This document shows, piece after piece, positions 1-5,262 of a stretch of DNA of 5,262 nt. Within the stretch, counting starts at the first letter, position 1; every line of letters begins with the position of its first letter. The notes under the pieces were generated by a model, which worked only from the letters and a program-made list of their open reading frames with translations, was not told the origin of the DNA and ran no database searches. The position numbers and the translations under genes are program-made. Source of the stretch: Gammaproteobacteria bacterium (GTDB lineage Bacteria > Pseudomonadota > Gammaproteobacteria > SZUA-152); the NCBI GenBank assembly GCA_003229995.1, contig QIGJ01000178.1:1-5262 (forward strand). The letters run 5' to 3'.

Positions 1-80
1 GAATCCGGTTTACGGCCGAGCAATACTGTTAACAAACCGACCTTCATCGATTTGCCCTGTTTTATAGACTCTTTTGGCAT
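1..80 (-). CDS. Possible start of a divergent gene, cut by the left edge
   Basis: On the minus strand an ATG at 80-78 opens a frame that stays open to the window edge, about 26 codons. It begins MPKESIKQGKSMKVG and continues LLTVLLGRKPD. A second in-frame ATG at 47-45 follows an AGGG at a plausible ribosome-binding distance and could be the true start. I do not recognise the protein, and so few residues do not allow a family call. A gene reading away from nudE would fit the long gene-free stretch between them, which would then hold both promoters. An open frame of this length can also occur by chance, so this is only a candidate. Confidence 0.35.
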   Translation of the reverse strand, partial: MPKESIKQGKSMKVGLLTVLLGRKPD

Positions 81-192
81 TTTAAGCAACGTCACAAAAA
101 CATTTTTCAGTTTTTTTTCGTGCTATCACACTATTCAACAGCTACTATGGCACCAACATGAAATAAATTAATGCTCATTTAGCATGTACCCG
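81..192. other. Intergenic stretch with no gene seen
   Basis: This is AT-rich, with a run of eight T at about 112-119 and a small dyad ATGCT/AGCAT (171-175 with 181-185, five-base loop) just outside repeat copy A. I see no convincing -35/-10 pair on either strand and no open frame worth reporting. Together with copy A and the nudE leader it makes a gene-free stretch of roughly 360 bases up to position 442. Confidence 0.4.
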
Positions 193-390
193 TACCCATC
201 ACGATTGAGATTCAAGCATCAAATGTGCGTCATATTCATTCCACAGCACCACCAAAAGTAGGTGTTTTTAGGTGAAAGTCGGCACCCTCGGCAGAATGAC
301 GTGCAATAGCAGGTCTGCTGCAAGAAAGTCTCCACCGCAATGGAATGAAGCGGGCATGCAGTCAGGCCTAAATCTCAATCACTATGGGTA
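193..390 (+). repeat. Palindromic repeat element, copy A (long form)
   Basis: The ends form an imperfect inverted repeat. TACCCAT (193-199), three bases, then GATTGAGATT (203-212) on the left mirror AATCTCAATC (371-380), three bases, ATGGGTA (384-390) on the right. The arms continue inward, where ATTCATTCCA near 233-242 is mirrored near 341-350 with mismatches. The element shares blocks in the same order and orientation with the copy at 1874-1979: AATGTGCGTC (222-231), TGCAGT (357-362) and CCTAAATCTCAATC (367-380). Compared with that copy it carries about 100 extra internal bases (roughly 243-340). These include a short CACC/GGTG hairpin (250-253 with 261-264) followed by five T, and an AGCAG-GT-CTGCT dyad (308-319). 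There is no transposase frame, so a non-autonomous MITE-like repeat is the inference. The exact ends and any target duplication are not resolved. Confidence 0.7.
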
Positions 391-394
391 TAAT
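389..394 (+). promoter_or_regulatory. Candidate -10 box for nudE at the edge of repeat copy A
   Basis: A perfect TATAAT hexamer straddles the right end of copy A, 48 bases before the nudE ATG, a sensible distance for a short leader. At the usual 16-18 base spacing there is only a GCCTAA-like sequence, which is a poor -35, and the bases just upstream of the hexamer (GGG) do not make a canonical extended -10. It would need an activator or may not be used. Confidence 0.3.
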
Positions 395-442
395 AGGTCT
401 ATCAACCAACAACACACCTCAAAAAATGGGAAAGGGCTCACC

Positions 443-1024
443 ATGAGCGAAAAACCCCTTCAAACGAAATCACCACGCACCAAGCCGAAAGTGCTGCACT
501 CAGAAATTATTGCGCGCACTAAAATCTTCCGGATTGAACGACGTGACCTGCGCTTTTCCAATGGCACCGAAGTCAGCCATGAGCGATTGATAGGCTCTGA
601 ACATGGTGCTGTGCTTATTGTTCCCATGCTCGATGAAAACACGGTATTACTGATTCGCGAATATGCCACGGGGGTTCATCGCTACGAATTGGCTTTGCCT
701 AAAGGACGCATCGAAGCCAACGAACCCCTGCTTAATGCTGCAAATCGTGAAATCATGGAGGAAATCGGCTACGGTGCTCACAAGCTTCAGCACTTCACCA
801 GCCTGACAGTCGCACCGGGATACCTCAGCCATGAAACACATATCGTGTTAGCGGAAGATCTTTACGAAGAGCGACACGATGGAGACGAACCTGAAAAAAT
901 AGACGTAATACCCTGGCGGTTGGATGCTCTGCCCGAACTGTTAAAACAAAAGGAATGTACGGAAGCACGCAGCATCGCTGCTTTATTTATGGTGAAAACA
1001 CACTTGGCAACACGAACCGCATAA
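443..1024 (+). CDS. nudE: NudE-type Nudix hydrolase of ADP compounds
   Basis: This is a cytoplasmic Nudix pyrophosphatase. The family hydrolyses ADP-ribose, NADH and diadenosine polyphosphates to AMP plus a second phosphate compound, using Mg2+ ions. The 193-residue product has a complete Nudix box at residues 88-110: G88, E94 and REIMEEIGY at 102-110, matching GX5EX7REUXEEXGU. Family-like segments surround it (GAVLIVPM, then IREYATGVHRYELALPKGR). Length is close to the E. coli protein (186 residues). I chose the ATG at 443 because the family N-terminus begins near there and an AAAGGG (431-436) precedes it. The frame is open further upstream to a GTG at 272, but that part lies in repeat copy A and has no family resemblance. 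cysQ follows in the same direction, 41 bases away, so the two are probably co-transcribed. The NudE rather than generic Nudix assignment rests on overall sequence plus the cysQ neighbour. Confidence 0.9.
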   Translation: MSEKPLQTKSPRTKPKVLHSEIIARTKIFRIERRDLRFSNGTEVSHERLIGSEHGAVLIVPMLDENTVLLIREYATGVHRYELALPKGRIEANEPLLNAANREIMEEIGYGAHKLQHFTSLTVAPGYLSHETHIVLAEDLYEERHDGDEPEKIDVIPWRLDALPELLKQKECTEARSIAALFMVKTHLATRTA

Positions 1025-1052
1025 CAGAATTCCACTCTTATTCCGCAACAGC

Positions 1053-1058
1053 AGGGGA
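1053..1058 (+). promoter_or_regulatory. Ribosome binding site deciding the GTG start of cysQ
   Basis: AGGGGA ends seven bases before the GTG at 1066. An in-frame ATG further upstream at 955 would put about 70 bases of cysQ inside nudE, and its AAGGA sits directly against the ATG with no spacer. The GTG is therefore the better start. Confidence 0.65.
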
Positions 1059-1065
1059 ACATATT

Positions 1066-1872
1066 GTGAGCAGTGAATTAATCGACGACATTATCGAGCT
1101 GGCTATTGTGGCGGGACACCGCATCTTGGAAATCTATAATACCGATTTTGGTGTCGAACAAAAATCCGACAATACCCCTCTCACTGCCGCTGACATGGCC
1201 GCTCATCATATTATTATCGAAGGCCTTGGCCGACTTACCCCGGACATTCCTGTTCTTTCGGAAGAATCTGCCACTATTCCCTTTGAGAAACGCAGCCGAT
1301 GGCAACGCTACTGGCTGGTGGACCCTCTGGATGGCACTCGTGAATTTGTTAAACGCAATGGCGAGTTTACCGTTAATATCGCACTGATCGACAATCATGA
1401 ATCAGTGCTTGGTGTTGTTTATGCCCCTGTTACCGGTGTCACCTATTATGCTGCACGCGGCATGGGCGCTTTCAAAAAAACCCCAGGGAACATCAGTAAT
1501 AACGGAAGCAAAACCATCGCCATCCACACCCGACGCAAAACCACCGGCAACACTGTTATTGCCAGCAGTCGCTCACACTGCGGTGGTTCACTGGAAACCT
1601 TTCTACAAAAAGTCAGTGATTACGAAATAATCAGTATGGGTAGCTCGCTAAAATCCTGCTTGGTGGCTGAAGGTCATGCCGATATCTATCCCCGCCTGGG
1701 ACCCACCTCGGAATGGGACACCGCCGCCGCACAATGCGTCGTGGAAGAAGCTGGTGGACGTATTACCAAGACCGACATGCAACCTCTGCGGTACAATACC
1801 AAAGATGAGCTATTGAACCCTTATTTTCTGGTGATTGGTGATCCTGATTTTGACTGGGCTCAATATCTGTAA
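1066..1872 (+). CDS. cysQ: 3'(2'),5'-bisphosphate nucleotidase CysQ
   Basis: This is a member of the inositol-monophosphatase-like, Li+-sensitive phosphatase superfamily. CysQ converts 3'-phosphoadenosine 5'-phosphate (PAP), left over from sulfate assimilation, to AMP and phosphate, usually at the inner face of the membrane. From the GTG start the product has 268 residues, slightly longer than the 246-residue E. coli protein. Visible motifs are LSEES (64-68, metal-binding Glu), WLVDPLDGTREF (83-94, with D86, D89, G90 and T91 of the D-P-x-D-G-T motif) and EWDTAAAQ starting at E216, with D218 as the third metal ligand, followed by EEAGG. The N-terminal QKSDNTPLTAAD segment is also typical of CysQ and argues against plain inositol monophosphatase. 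No residue expected for catalysis is missing. The gene trails nudE by 41 bases, and repeat copy B begins two bases after its stop codon, so the palindrome may form the 3' end of the message. Confidence 0.92.
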   Translation: MSSELIDDIIELAIVAGHRILEIYNTDFGVEQKSDNTPLTAADMAAHHIIIEGLGRLTPDIPVLSEESATIPFEKRSRWQRYWLVDPLDGTREFVKRNGEFTVNIALIDNHESVLGVVYAPVTGVTYYAARGMGAFKKTPGNISNNGSKTIAIHTRRKTTGNTVIASSRSHCGGSLETFLQKVSDYEIISMGSSLKSCLVAEGHADIYPRLGPTSEWDTAAAQCVVEEAGGRITKTDMQPLRYNTKDELLNPYFLVIGDPDFDWAQYL

Positions 1873-1873
1873 C

Positions 1874-1979
1874 AATATACTCGTGGCGTTTGGGATTTAG
1901 GTGTCAATGTGCGTCCTATTTATTTCAGGATAAAGAGAACGTGCAGTGACACCTAAATCTCAATCGCCACAAGTATATT
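1874..1979 (+). repeat. Palindromic repeat element, copy B (short form)
   Basis: An almost perfect inverted repeat of 33 bases: positions 1874-1906 pair with the reverse complement of 1947-1979 at 30 of 33 positions. The arms begin AATATACT and end GGTGTCA. The pairing continues inward with mismatches (TGTGCGTCCTATTTA against the complement of TAAAGAGAACGTGCA), so nearly the whole 106 bases can fold into one long hairpin. Blocks shared with copy A (193-390), in the same order and orientation, are AATGTGCGTC (1906-1915, extended by CTATTTATT), TGCAGT (1942-1947) and CCTAAATCTCAATC (1952-1965). It fills most of the gap between cysQ and the FKBP gene. There is no T-run after the hairpin, so it is not a classical intrinsic terminator, though a stem this long could stabilise the cysQ message end. 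A non-autonomous mobile repeat is the inference. Two bases AC flank both sides, too short to call a target duplication. Confidence 0.8.
1974..1979 (+). promoter_or_regulatory. Candidate -10 box for the FKBP gene at the edge of repeat copy B
   Basis: TATATT forms the outer end of copy B, 31 bases before the GTG start at 2011. It occupies the same place in the element as TATAAT does in copy A. At 17 bases upstream is ACCTAA, a poor -35, as in copy A. Because the arm is a palindrome, the opposite end carries the same hexamer facing the other way. Confidence 0.25.
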
Positions 1980-1999
1980 ACTCTGAAACTTTAACAAAC

Positions 2000-2006
2000 A
2001 AGGAAA
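2000..2006 (+). promoter_or_regulatory. Ribosome binding site deciding the GTG start of the FKBP gene
   Basis: AAGGAAA lies just upstream of the GTG at 2011 (six bases after AAGGA). The protein from that GTG starts with a clean signal peptide, which supports this as the true start. Confidence 0.7.
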
Positions 2007-2010
2007 CAAC

Positions 2011-2688
2011 GTGAAAAACTTACTATTATTCAGCAGCCTCGCCGCCATTATTACTTTGCACAGCACCGCCATCAGTGCAGCAAAACCTAACACCGACAAA
2101 GAAAAATTCAGTTATACCATTGGTTATGAGGTCGGACAGGGATTTAAACGCGACAACCTGGAAATTGATACCAAAGCGATGTCGCAAGCAATCAACGATG
2201 TATTAGGTGACAAGACACCACAGCTAAGCGTCGACGAAATGCGTGCCGTTATGGAATCAGCACAGCAAAAAATGCTGGCAACGCGCGTCGCCAGTGGAGA
2301 AAAAGCCAAGGCTGCTGGCAAGGCCTACCTTGCCGCCAACAAAAAGAAAAAAGATGTTATTACGCGTGACAGTGGGTTGCAATACAAAGTCATCAGCATT
2401 GGCAAAGGCAAGCAACCAGCCGCCGACTCGTCGATTACTGCTCACTATAAAGGCACTTTAATCGATGGCAATGAATTCGATAGCTCTTACAGTCGGAACC
2501 AACCCGCCACGTTTAACGTTAACCAAGTTATTCCTGGCTGGAAGGAAGTGCTGCCATTGATGCATGAAGGTGATAAATGGCAGATATTTATTCCGGCCGA
2601 ACTGGCCTATGGCGAACGCGGCTCTGGCGGCATCATTGGCCCCAATGAAACATTGATTTTTGAAATCGAATTGATCAAGGTCAACTAA
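2011..2688 (+). CDS. Secreted FKBP-type peptidyl-prolyl cis-trans isomerase (Mip/FkpA-like)
   Basis: The product is a 225-residue periplasmic folding enzyme that interconverts cis and trans X-Pro peptide bonds. Residues 1-23 form a signal peptide (MKNLL, a hydrophobic core, then ISA before AKP). There is no lipobox cysteine, so it should be soluble in the periplasm. Residues about 28-120 match the FKBP N-terminal dimerisation domain (KFSYTIGYEVGQGFK, then an Ala/Lys-rich helix ending in KKKK). Residues about 123-225 are the FKBP catalytic domain. Every residue of the FKBP12 ligand pocket that I checked has its counterpart: Y146, F156, D157, F168, V173, I174, W177, Y200 and F217. Length and order match Mip and FkpA; I leave the symbol blank because these paralogues cannot be separated here. 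The GTG start follows a good ribosome binding site, and repeat copy B ends just upstream. I see no clear terminator after the stop. Confidence 0.92.
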   Translation: MKNLLLFSSLAAIITLHSTAISAAKPNTDKEKFSYTIGYEVGQGFKRDNLEIDTKAMSQAINDVLGDKTPQLSVDEMRAVMESAQQKMLATRVASGEKAKAAGKAYLAANKKKKDVITRDSGLQYKVISIGKGKQPAADSSITAHYKGTLIDGNEFDSSYSRNQPATFNVNQVIPGWKEVLPLMHEGDKWQIFIPAELAYGERGSGGIIGPNETLIFEIELIKVN

Positions 2689-2751
2689 CCTGAACAATCC
2701 ATGAAATATCGAGTACGCCATCAAGGCTAAGGAACACGCACGAAACAATTT

Positions 2752-2904
2752 TCCTGTTTGGCACCCGGATTTAGTGCGCATTCGTTCGTTCTGATTGACG
2801 ACTGCATGGATGCAGGAGCAGTTGCCGAACAAAAGTGCTGGAATAGTCGTTCTATTTCGAGCTTTTGTGATTGAAGAACGGGCGAAGCCGGGATGCAAAC
2901 CGAA
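2752..2904. repeat. Palindromic element C, unrelated to copies A and B
   Basis: A segment of about 153 bases with nested symmetry. The outer arms 2752-2771 and the reverse complement of 2885-2904 agree at 14 of 20 positions, around TTTG and CCCGG. Inside are CTGCAT-GG-ATGCAG (2802-2815, a perfect six-base dyad) and a hairpin whose outer seven bases are perfect (ACAAAAG 2829-2835 with CTTTTGT 2862-2868), with AATAG/CTATT closing a TCGTT loop. None of this is expected of protein-coding DNA, yet the right part overlaps the 5' end of the J-domain frame. A REP/MITE-type dispersed repeat is the inference. Only one copy is present here, so repetition itself is not shown. Confidence 0.5.
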
Positions 2905-3490
2905 CACCTCCTCAGCACAGCAATTATTTTTACAACGGCTGCTGGAGGTGTTACGCGGCCACCCTATCGGCATCAGTGAATACGAACTGATTCGTGCATT
3001 GGACGTTGTTGGTGAACCTCATTTTGAGGCCGACTGCCTACGAGATAACCTGTTATTATTTCAGACGCATTTTTTTCTTTTTCACAACCTTTACCAGTTG
3101 CGCGACCAGCTGTGGCACAACGACGGAATTTACCTTGAAATCGGTCCATTGTGTATACAGCTACGACCTGACAACACCGTCTCCTCTCCCACATTATCCG
3201 TACACGACCCACTACGTGACTATTATCTGAACATTGATAACTTGAACAACACCGATGCTACTGATGTTGAATTATTATTGGGGAAATTCTGGCAGCGTTT
3301 TGCACACAATGATGGCCGACACACCGCGTTGGAGGAACTGGGATTAAACGACCCTGTTGACTGGGCAACCATTAAAACCCGGCATCGACGACTGGTCATG
3401 GAACACCACCCTGATCGTGGCGGCGATAAACAACGCTTGCAAGCCATCAATGCCGCAATGGATGTACTGATGCGGGATGGTCGCCGTTAA
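2810..3490 (+). CDS. DnaJ-related protein with C-terminal J domain
   Basis: A cytoplasmic J-domain co-chaperone, expected to stimulate ATP hydrolysis by DnaK. The J domain is at the extreme C-terminus, about residues 171-222 counted from the ATG at 2810. It shows helix I (ALEELGL), helix II (ATIKTRHRRLVMEH), the essential HPD at 200-202 followed by RGG, and helix III (DKQRLQAINAAMDVL). No Gly/Phe region or zinc-finger repeats are present, so it is not DnaJ itself. The preceding part, with SEYELIRAL at 56-64 and a run of Leu/Phe-rich helices, fits the DnaJ-related N-terminal domain found in many gammaproteobacteria. The start is uncertain. In-frame options are TTG 2795, ATG 2810, TTG 2822 and GTG 2867. 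None has a good ribosome binding site, and all lie in palindromic element C. Recognisable family sequence begins only near position 2912. I give the sole ATG. The gene converges on the thiamine-diphosphate enzyme gene with 17 bases between the stops. Confidence 0.8.
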   Translation: MQEQLPNKSAGIVVLFRAFVIEERAKPGCKPNTSSAQQLFLQRLLEVLRGHPIGISEYELIRALDVVGEPHFEADCLRDNLLLFQTHFFLFHNLYQLRDQLWHNDGIYLEIGPLCIQLRPDNTVSSPTLSVHDPLRDYYLNIDNLNNTDATDVELLLGKFWQRFAHNDGRHTALEELGLNDPVDWATIKTRHRRLVMEHHPDRGGDKQRLQAINAAMDVLMRDGRR

Positions 3491-3516
3491 AAAATGTTGG
3501 GCATCCGTTATCCCGC
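3472..3516. terminator. Weak dyad across the convergent gene ends
   Basis: GCGGGAT (3472-3478) and ATCCCGC (3510-3516) are perfect complements flanking the 17-base gap between the two convergent stop codons. An alternative pairing is GGATG (3475-3479) with CATCC (3502-3506). The loop is long (31 bases) and there is no T-run directly after either arm, so a bidirectional terminator is only a possibility. Confidence 0.18.
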
Positions 3517-5262
3517 TACCAACCCCTGAATCCGCACACCCATTGGCGGTATTTCTTCTCCATCGATTCTCACATCAAGTACGACGGGGCCGCCGCCATC
3601 TGAAATCAAGCTGTCAAAATCTAGATTTTGCAGATCATCTGAAGACCTGACAATATATCCCTGAGCCCCCATCGCCTTTGCCATCGCACAAAAATCTGTC
3701 TGCGGAAGTTCGAACGCGATTGACTCAGCGTTGTTCAATCGCTGCCCATGCTTAACCATACCTAAAGCTTCATCATTCAGGATAACAAAAACAATGGAAA
3801 GCCTTTCACCAACAGCAACACTTAATTCCTGCCCATGCATCATAAAGCTGCCATCACCGGTAATACAAACGACAGGGCCCTTCTGATAACCTAATGCAGC
3901 GCCTACGGATGAACCGATTGCCCAACCCATTGATGAAAATTCGATACTGCTCCGAAACAATCCGGCATTGATGCCACGCCGTCTGACACTGCGTCGATCT
4001 GTCGGCTGAAGATAGTGTATCGCCCACGCAACACTGTTTCCCGTATCAGCAAAGAAACGGGTATTCGATGGGAACAATTGATTTAGCTCATACATTAATC
4101 GTTGAGGCTTAATGGGTACTGCATCAGAAAGCATAAGCTTCTGCTCATCAGGCGTCAGCGTTGCATGCAGATCAAGGGCCGTATCAATATTTTCAGGCTC
4201 ATTTAATGTGGGCTTATCGCTTCTGACCAACATCAACAGTTGCTCAAAGATAGCCAGAATATTTCCCCGGACGTGTAGTTTTGCCATCGGGGATCGGGTC
4301 ATATTTTCTTCTGTCGAATCTATGTGTATTAAACGTTTGTTAAGAAGATAATCCTCGTTCCAGCCGCTACTCGCCCACTCACTAAGATTGGTTTCAATTG
4401 CAATGATAATATCTGCATTTTCTTCACTCAGTGCTCTCCGCGCACTATCGTGCCCTGCAAAACCGATCACACCTTTGTAACAACTAAGATTTGAACCTAC
4501 CAGCCCCTTACCATGCGGGGTGGTAACAATGCTTGCATCCAGCAACCCAACCAACTCTAGAATGAGCCCCGTGGCTTCTCCACACTCTCCGCCCAACACC
4601 AATGCAAATTTATTATTGTTAACAATATTTGAATAAAGTTCATGCAATGCGGTTTGATCGCATGTGGCGTTTGCTTTGAGCAGTTTATTGAGATCAACAT
4701 GCTCATGAGGCGGACGCGCTATTGCACGCAAAACATCAATGGGAATACTGAGATGTACCGGGCCTTTTGGAGAATGCATTGCTGTCATTATGGCAGTGAT
4801 AAGCTTCTGTTCAATCTGGTCAGTATGGGAAACGAGACTGCTGTAGCGTGTACAATATTGAAACATACCCACCACGTCTATACCTGCGTCAGATGATTCC
4901 TGAAATGCACCCCGCCCAAACGTTGGCAGGGCCGTCTGTGCGGTTATTACCAATAGCGGAACATGGTTCGCATAGGCATTGGCGACACCGGTAATTAAAT
5001 TGGTCGCCCCTGGTCCAGTGGTTGCACAACAGACACCAAGATTTCCAGTTTGCCTTGTGTAACCATCAGCAGCAAAAACAGAACTTGCCTCATGGCGGGT
5101 AACAATCGGCCGAATTCCATCCTTTCTTCGGGAACTTCGGGCAAGTGAGTCGTACAGTGGCTCAATTGCGCCACCGGGTATTCCAAATACATATTCAACA
5201 CCTATTTGTTTAAGAAAATACAGAATCAGATCTGCGCCAGTAAAAACCGTTTTATTCGATGA
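3508..5262 (-). CDS. Acetolactate synthase-like thiamine-diphosphate enzyme, start beyond right edge
   Basis: A frame of 584 codons runs from the right edge to a TAA at 3510-3508. The alignment suggests only a few N-terminal residues are missing. Numbering from the first codon in the window, the pyrimidine-binding domain covers about 5-170. It has GIPGGAIEPLYD, the catalytic glutamate E58 in RHEASS, TTGPGATN and the AFQE motif (F120, Q121). A middle domain spans about 195-335. The pyrophosphate-binding domain has GDGSF (G469) through ND (496-497), a variant of the usual GDG...NN. These features place it with acetolactate synthase large subunits, which join two 2-keto acid units after decarboxylation. 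Two biosynthetic signatures are absent. The FAD-associated RFDDR is replaced by TNLSEWA (about 291-297), and the specificity tryptophan in GMVxxWQ is a glycine (G506, GMVKHGQ). There is no regulatory subunit gene downstream. It may be a catabolic or specialised acyloin-type synthase; the product is not known. A start at the internal TTG 4953 would delete the catalytic glutamate and is wrong. Confidence 0.85.
   Translation of the reverse strand, partial: SSNKTVFTGADLILYFLKQIGVEYVFGIPGGAIEPLYDSLARSSRRKDGIRPIVTRHEASSVFAADGYTRQTGNLGVCCATTGPGATNLITGVANAYANHVPLLVITAQTALPTFGRGAFQESSDAGIDVVGMFQYCTRYSSLVSHTDQIEQKLITAIMTAMHSPKGPVHLSIPIDVLRAIARPPHEHVDLNKLLKANATCDQTALHELYSNIVNNNKFALVLGGECGEATGLILELVGLLDASIVTTPHGKGLVGSNLSCYKGVIGFAGHDSARRALSEENADIIIAIETNLSEWASSGWNEDYLLNKRLIHIDSTEENMTRSPMAKLHVRGNILAIFEQLLMLVRSDKPTLNEPENIDTALDLHATLTPDEQKLMLSDAVPIKPQRLMYELNQLFPSNTRFFADTGNSVAWAIHYLQPTDRRSVRRRGINAGLFRSSIEFSSMGWAIGSSVGAALGYQKGPVVCITGDGSFMMHGQELSVAVGERLSIVFVILNDEALGMVKHGQRLNNAESIAFELPQTDFCAMAKAMGAQGYIVRSSDDLQNLDFDSLISDGGGPVVLDVRIDGEEIPPMGVRIQGLVAG

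Noticed and set aside
250..269. Intrinsic terminator (CACC/GGTG hairpin followed by five T) inside repeat copy A
   Set aside because: The stem is only four base pairs and no gene ends upstream on that strand, so it is noted within the repeat but not called.
272..442. Upstream extension of nudE from a GTG at 272 (57 extra codons)
   Set aside because: The extension lies mostly in repeat copy A, has no resemblance to NudE proteins and no good ribosome binding site. The ATG at 443 fits the family length.
955..1065. Upstream ATG start for cysQ at 955
   Set aside because: It would overlap the end of nudE by about 70 bases, its AAGGA has no spacer, and the extra 37 residues do not resemble CysQ. 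GTG 1066 has a well-placed AGGGGA.
1874..1979. Integron attC site or CRISPR repeat
   Set aside because: There are no GTTRRRY/RYYYAAC core boxes at the ends, no integrase and no regularly spaced repeat-spacer pattern. The near-perfect long arms fit a MITE-like repeat better.
2742..2759. AAACA/TGTTT dyad after the FKBP gene as its terminator
   Set aside because: It is a five-base AT-rich stem with no T-run after it, and it overlaps the left arm of element C.
2458..2973. Minus-strand open frame of 171 codons opposite the FKBP gene end and element C
   Set aside because: It overlaps the conserved catalytic half of the FKBP domain on the other strand and encodes nothing recognisable; it is an antisense shadow.
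3508..4953. Treating the thiamine-diphosphate enzyme as a 481-residue protein starting at TTG 4953
   Set aside because: The same frame is open to the window edge and encodes the conserved first 103 residues, including catalytic E58.
4995..5201. Minus-strand open frame of 68 codons near the right edge
   Set aside because: It is an out-of-frame shadow of the thiamine-diphosphate enzyme, whose real frame here encodes GIPGGAIEPLYD, RHEASS and TTGPGATN.

Overview
The window looks like a chromosomal segment of a marine-type gammaproteobacterium of moderate GC content. The evidence is the gene set: a nudE-cysQ pair, a Mip/FkpA-like periplasmic FKBP isomerase, and a protein pairing a gammaproteobacterial-type N-terminal domain with a C-terminal J domain. 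The genus cannot be named from the sequence alone.

Layout. At the left edge (1-80, minus strand) there may be the first codons of a divergent gene that I do not recognise. It is followed by a gene-free stretch (81-442) that carries a palindromic repeat, copy A (about 193-390). Next come nudE (443-1024) and cysQ (GTG start at 1066, ending at 1872), co-directional and 41 bases apart, so probably one transcript. Directly after the cysQ stop lies a second, shorter copy of the same repeat, copy B (about 1874-1979). Downstream is a secreted FKBP-type peptidyl-prolyl isomerase (GTG start at 2011, ending at 2688). Between it and the J-domain gene (ending at 3490) is a different palindromic segment, element C (about 2752-2904), which runs into the 5' end of the J-domain gene and obscures its start. 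The last third (3508-5262, minus strand, convergent) is a thiamine-diphosphate enzyme of the acetolactate synthase superfamily. It is complete except for its first few codons beyond the right edge.

How the genes relate. NudE and CysQ both remove nucleotide by-products: NudE hydrolyses ADP-ribose, NADH and related ADP-sugars, and CysQ hydrolyses 3'-phosphoadenosine 5'-phosphate from sulfate assimilation. The FKBP isomerase and the J-domain protein both belong to protein folding but act in different compartments and are not an obvious operon. The acetolactate-synthase-like gene stands alone, with no regulatory-subunit gene downstream. It lacks several signatures of biosynthetic acetohydroxyacid synthase, so its substrate is open.

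The least explained material is between the genes: two related inverted-repeat elements (A and B) with no transposase in view, each ending in an outward -10-like hexamer just upstream of a gene, and the unrelated palindromic element C.
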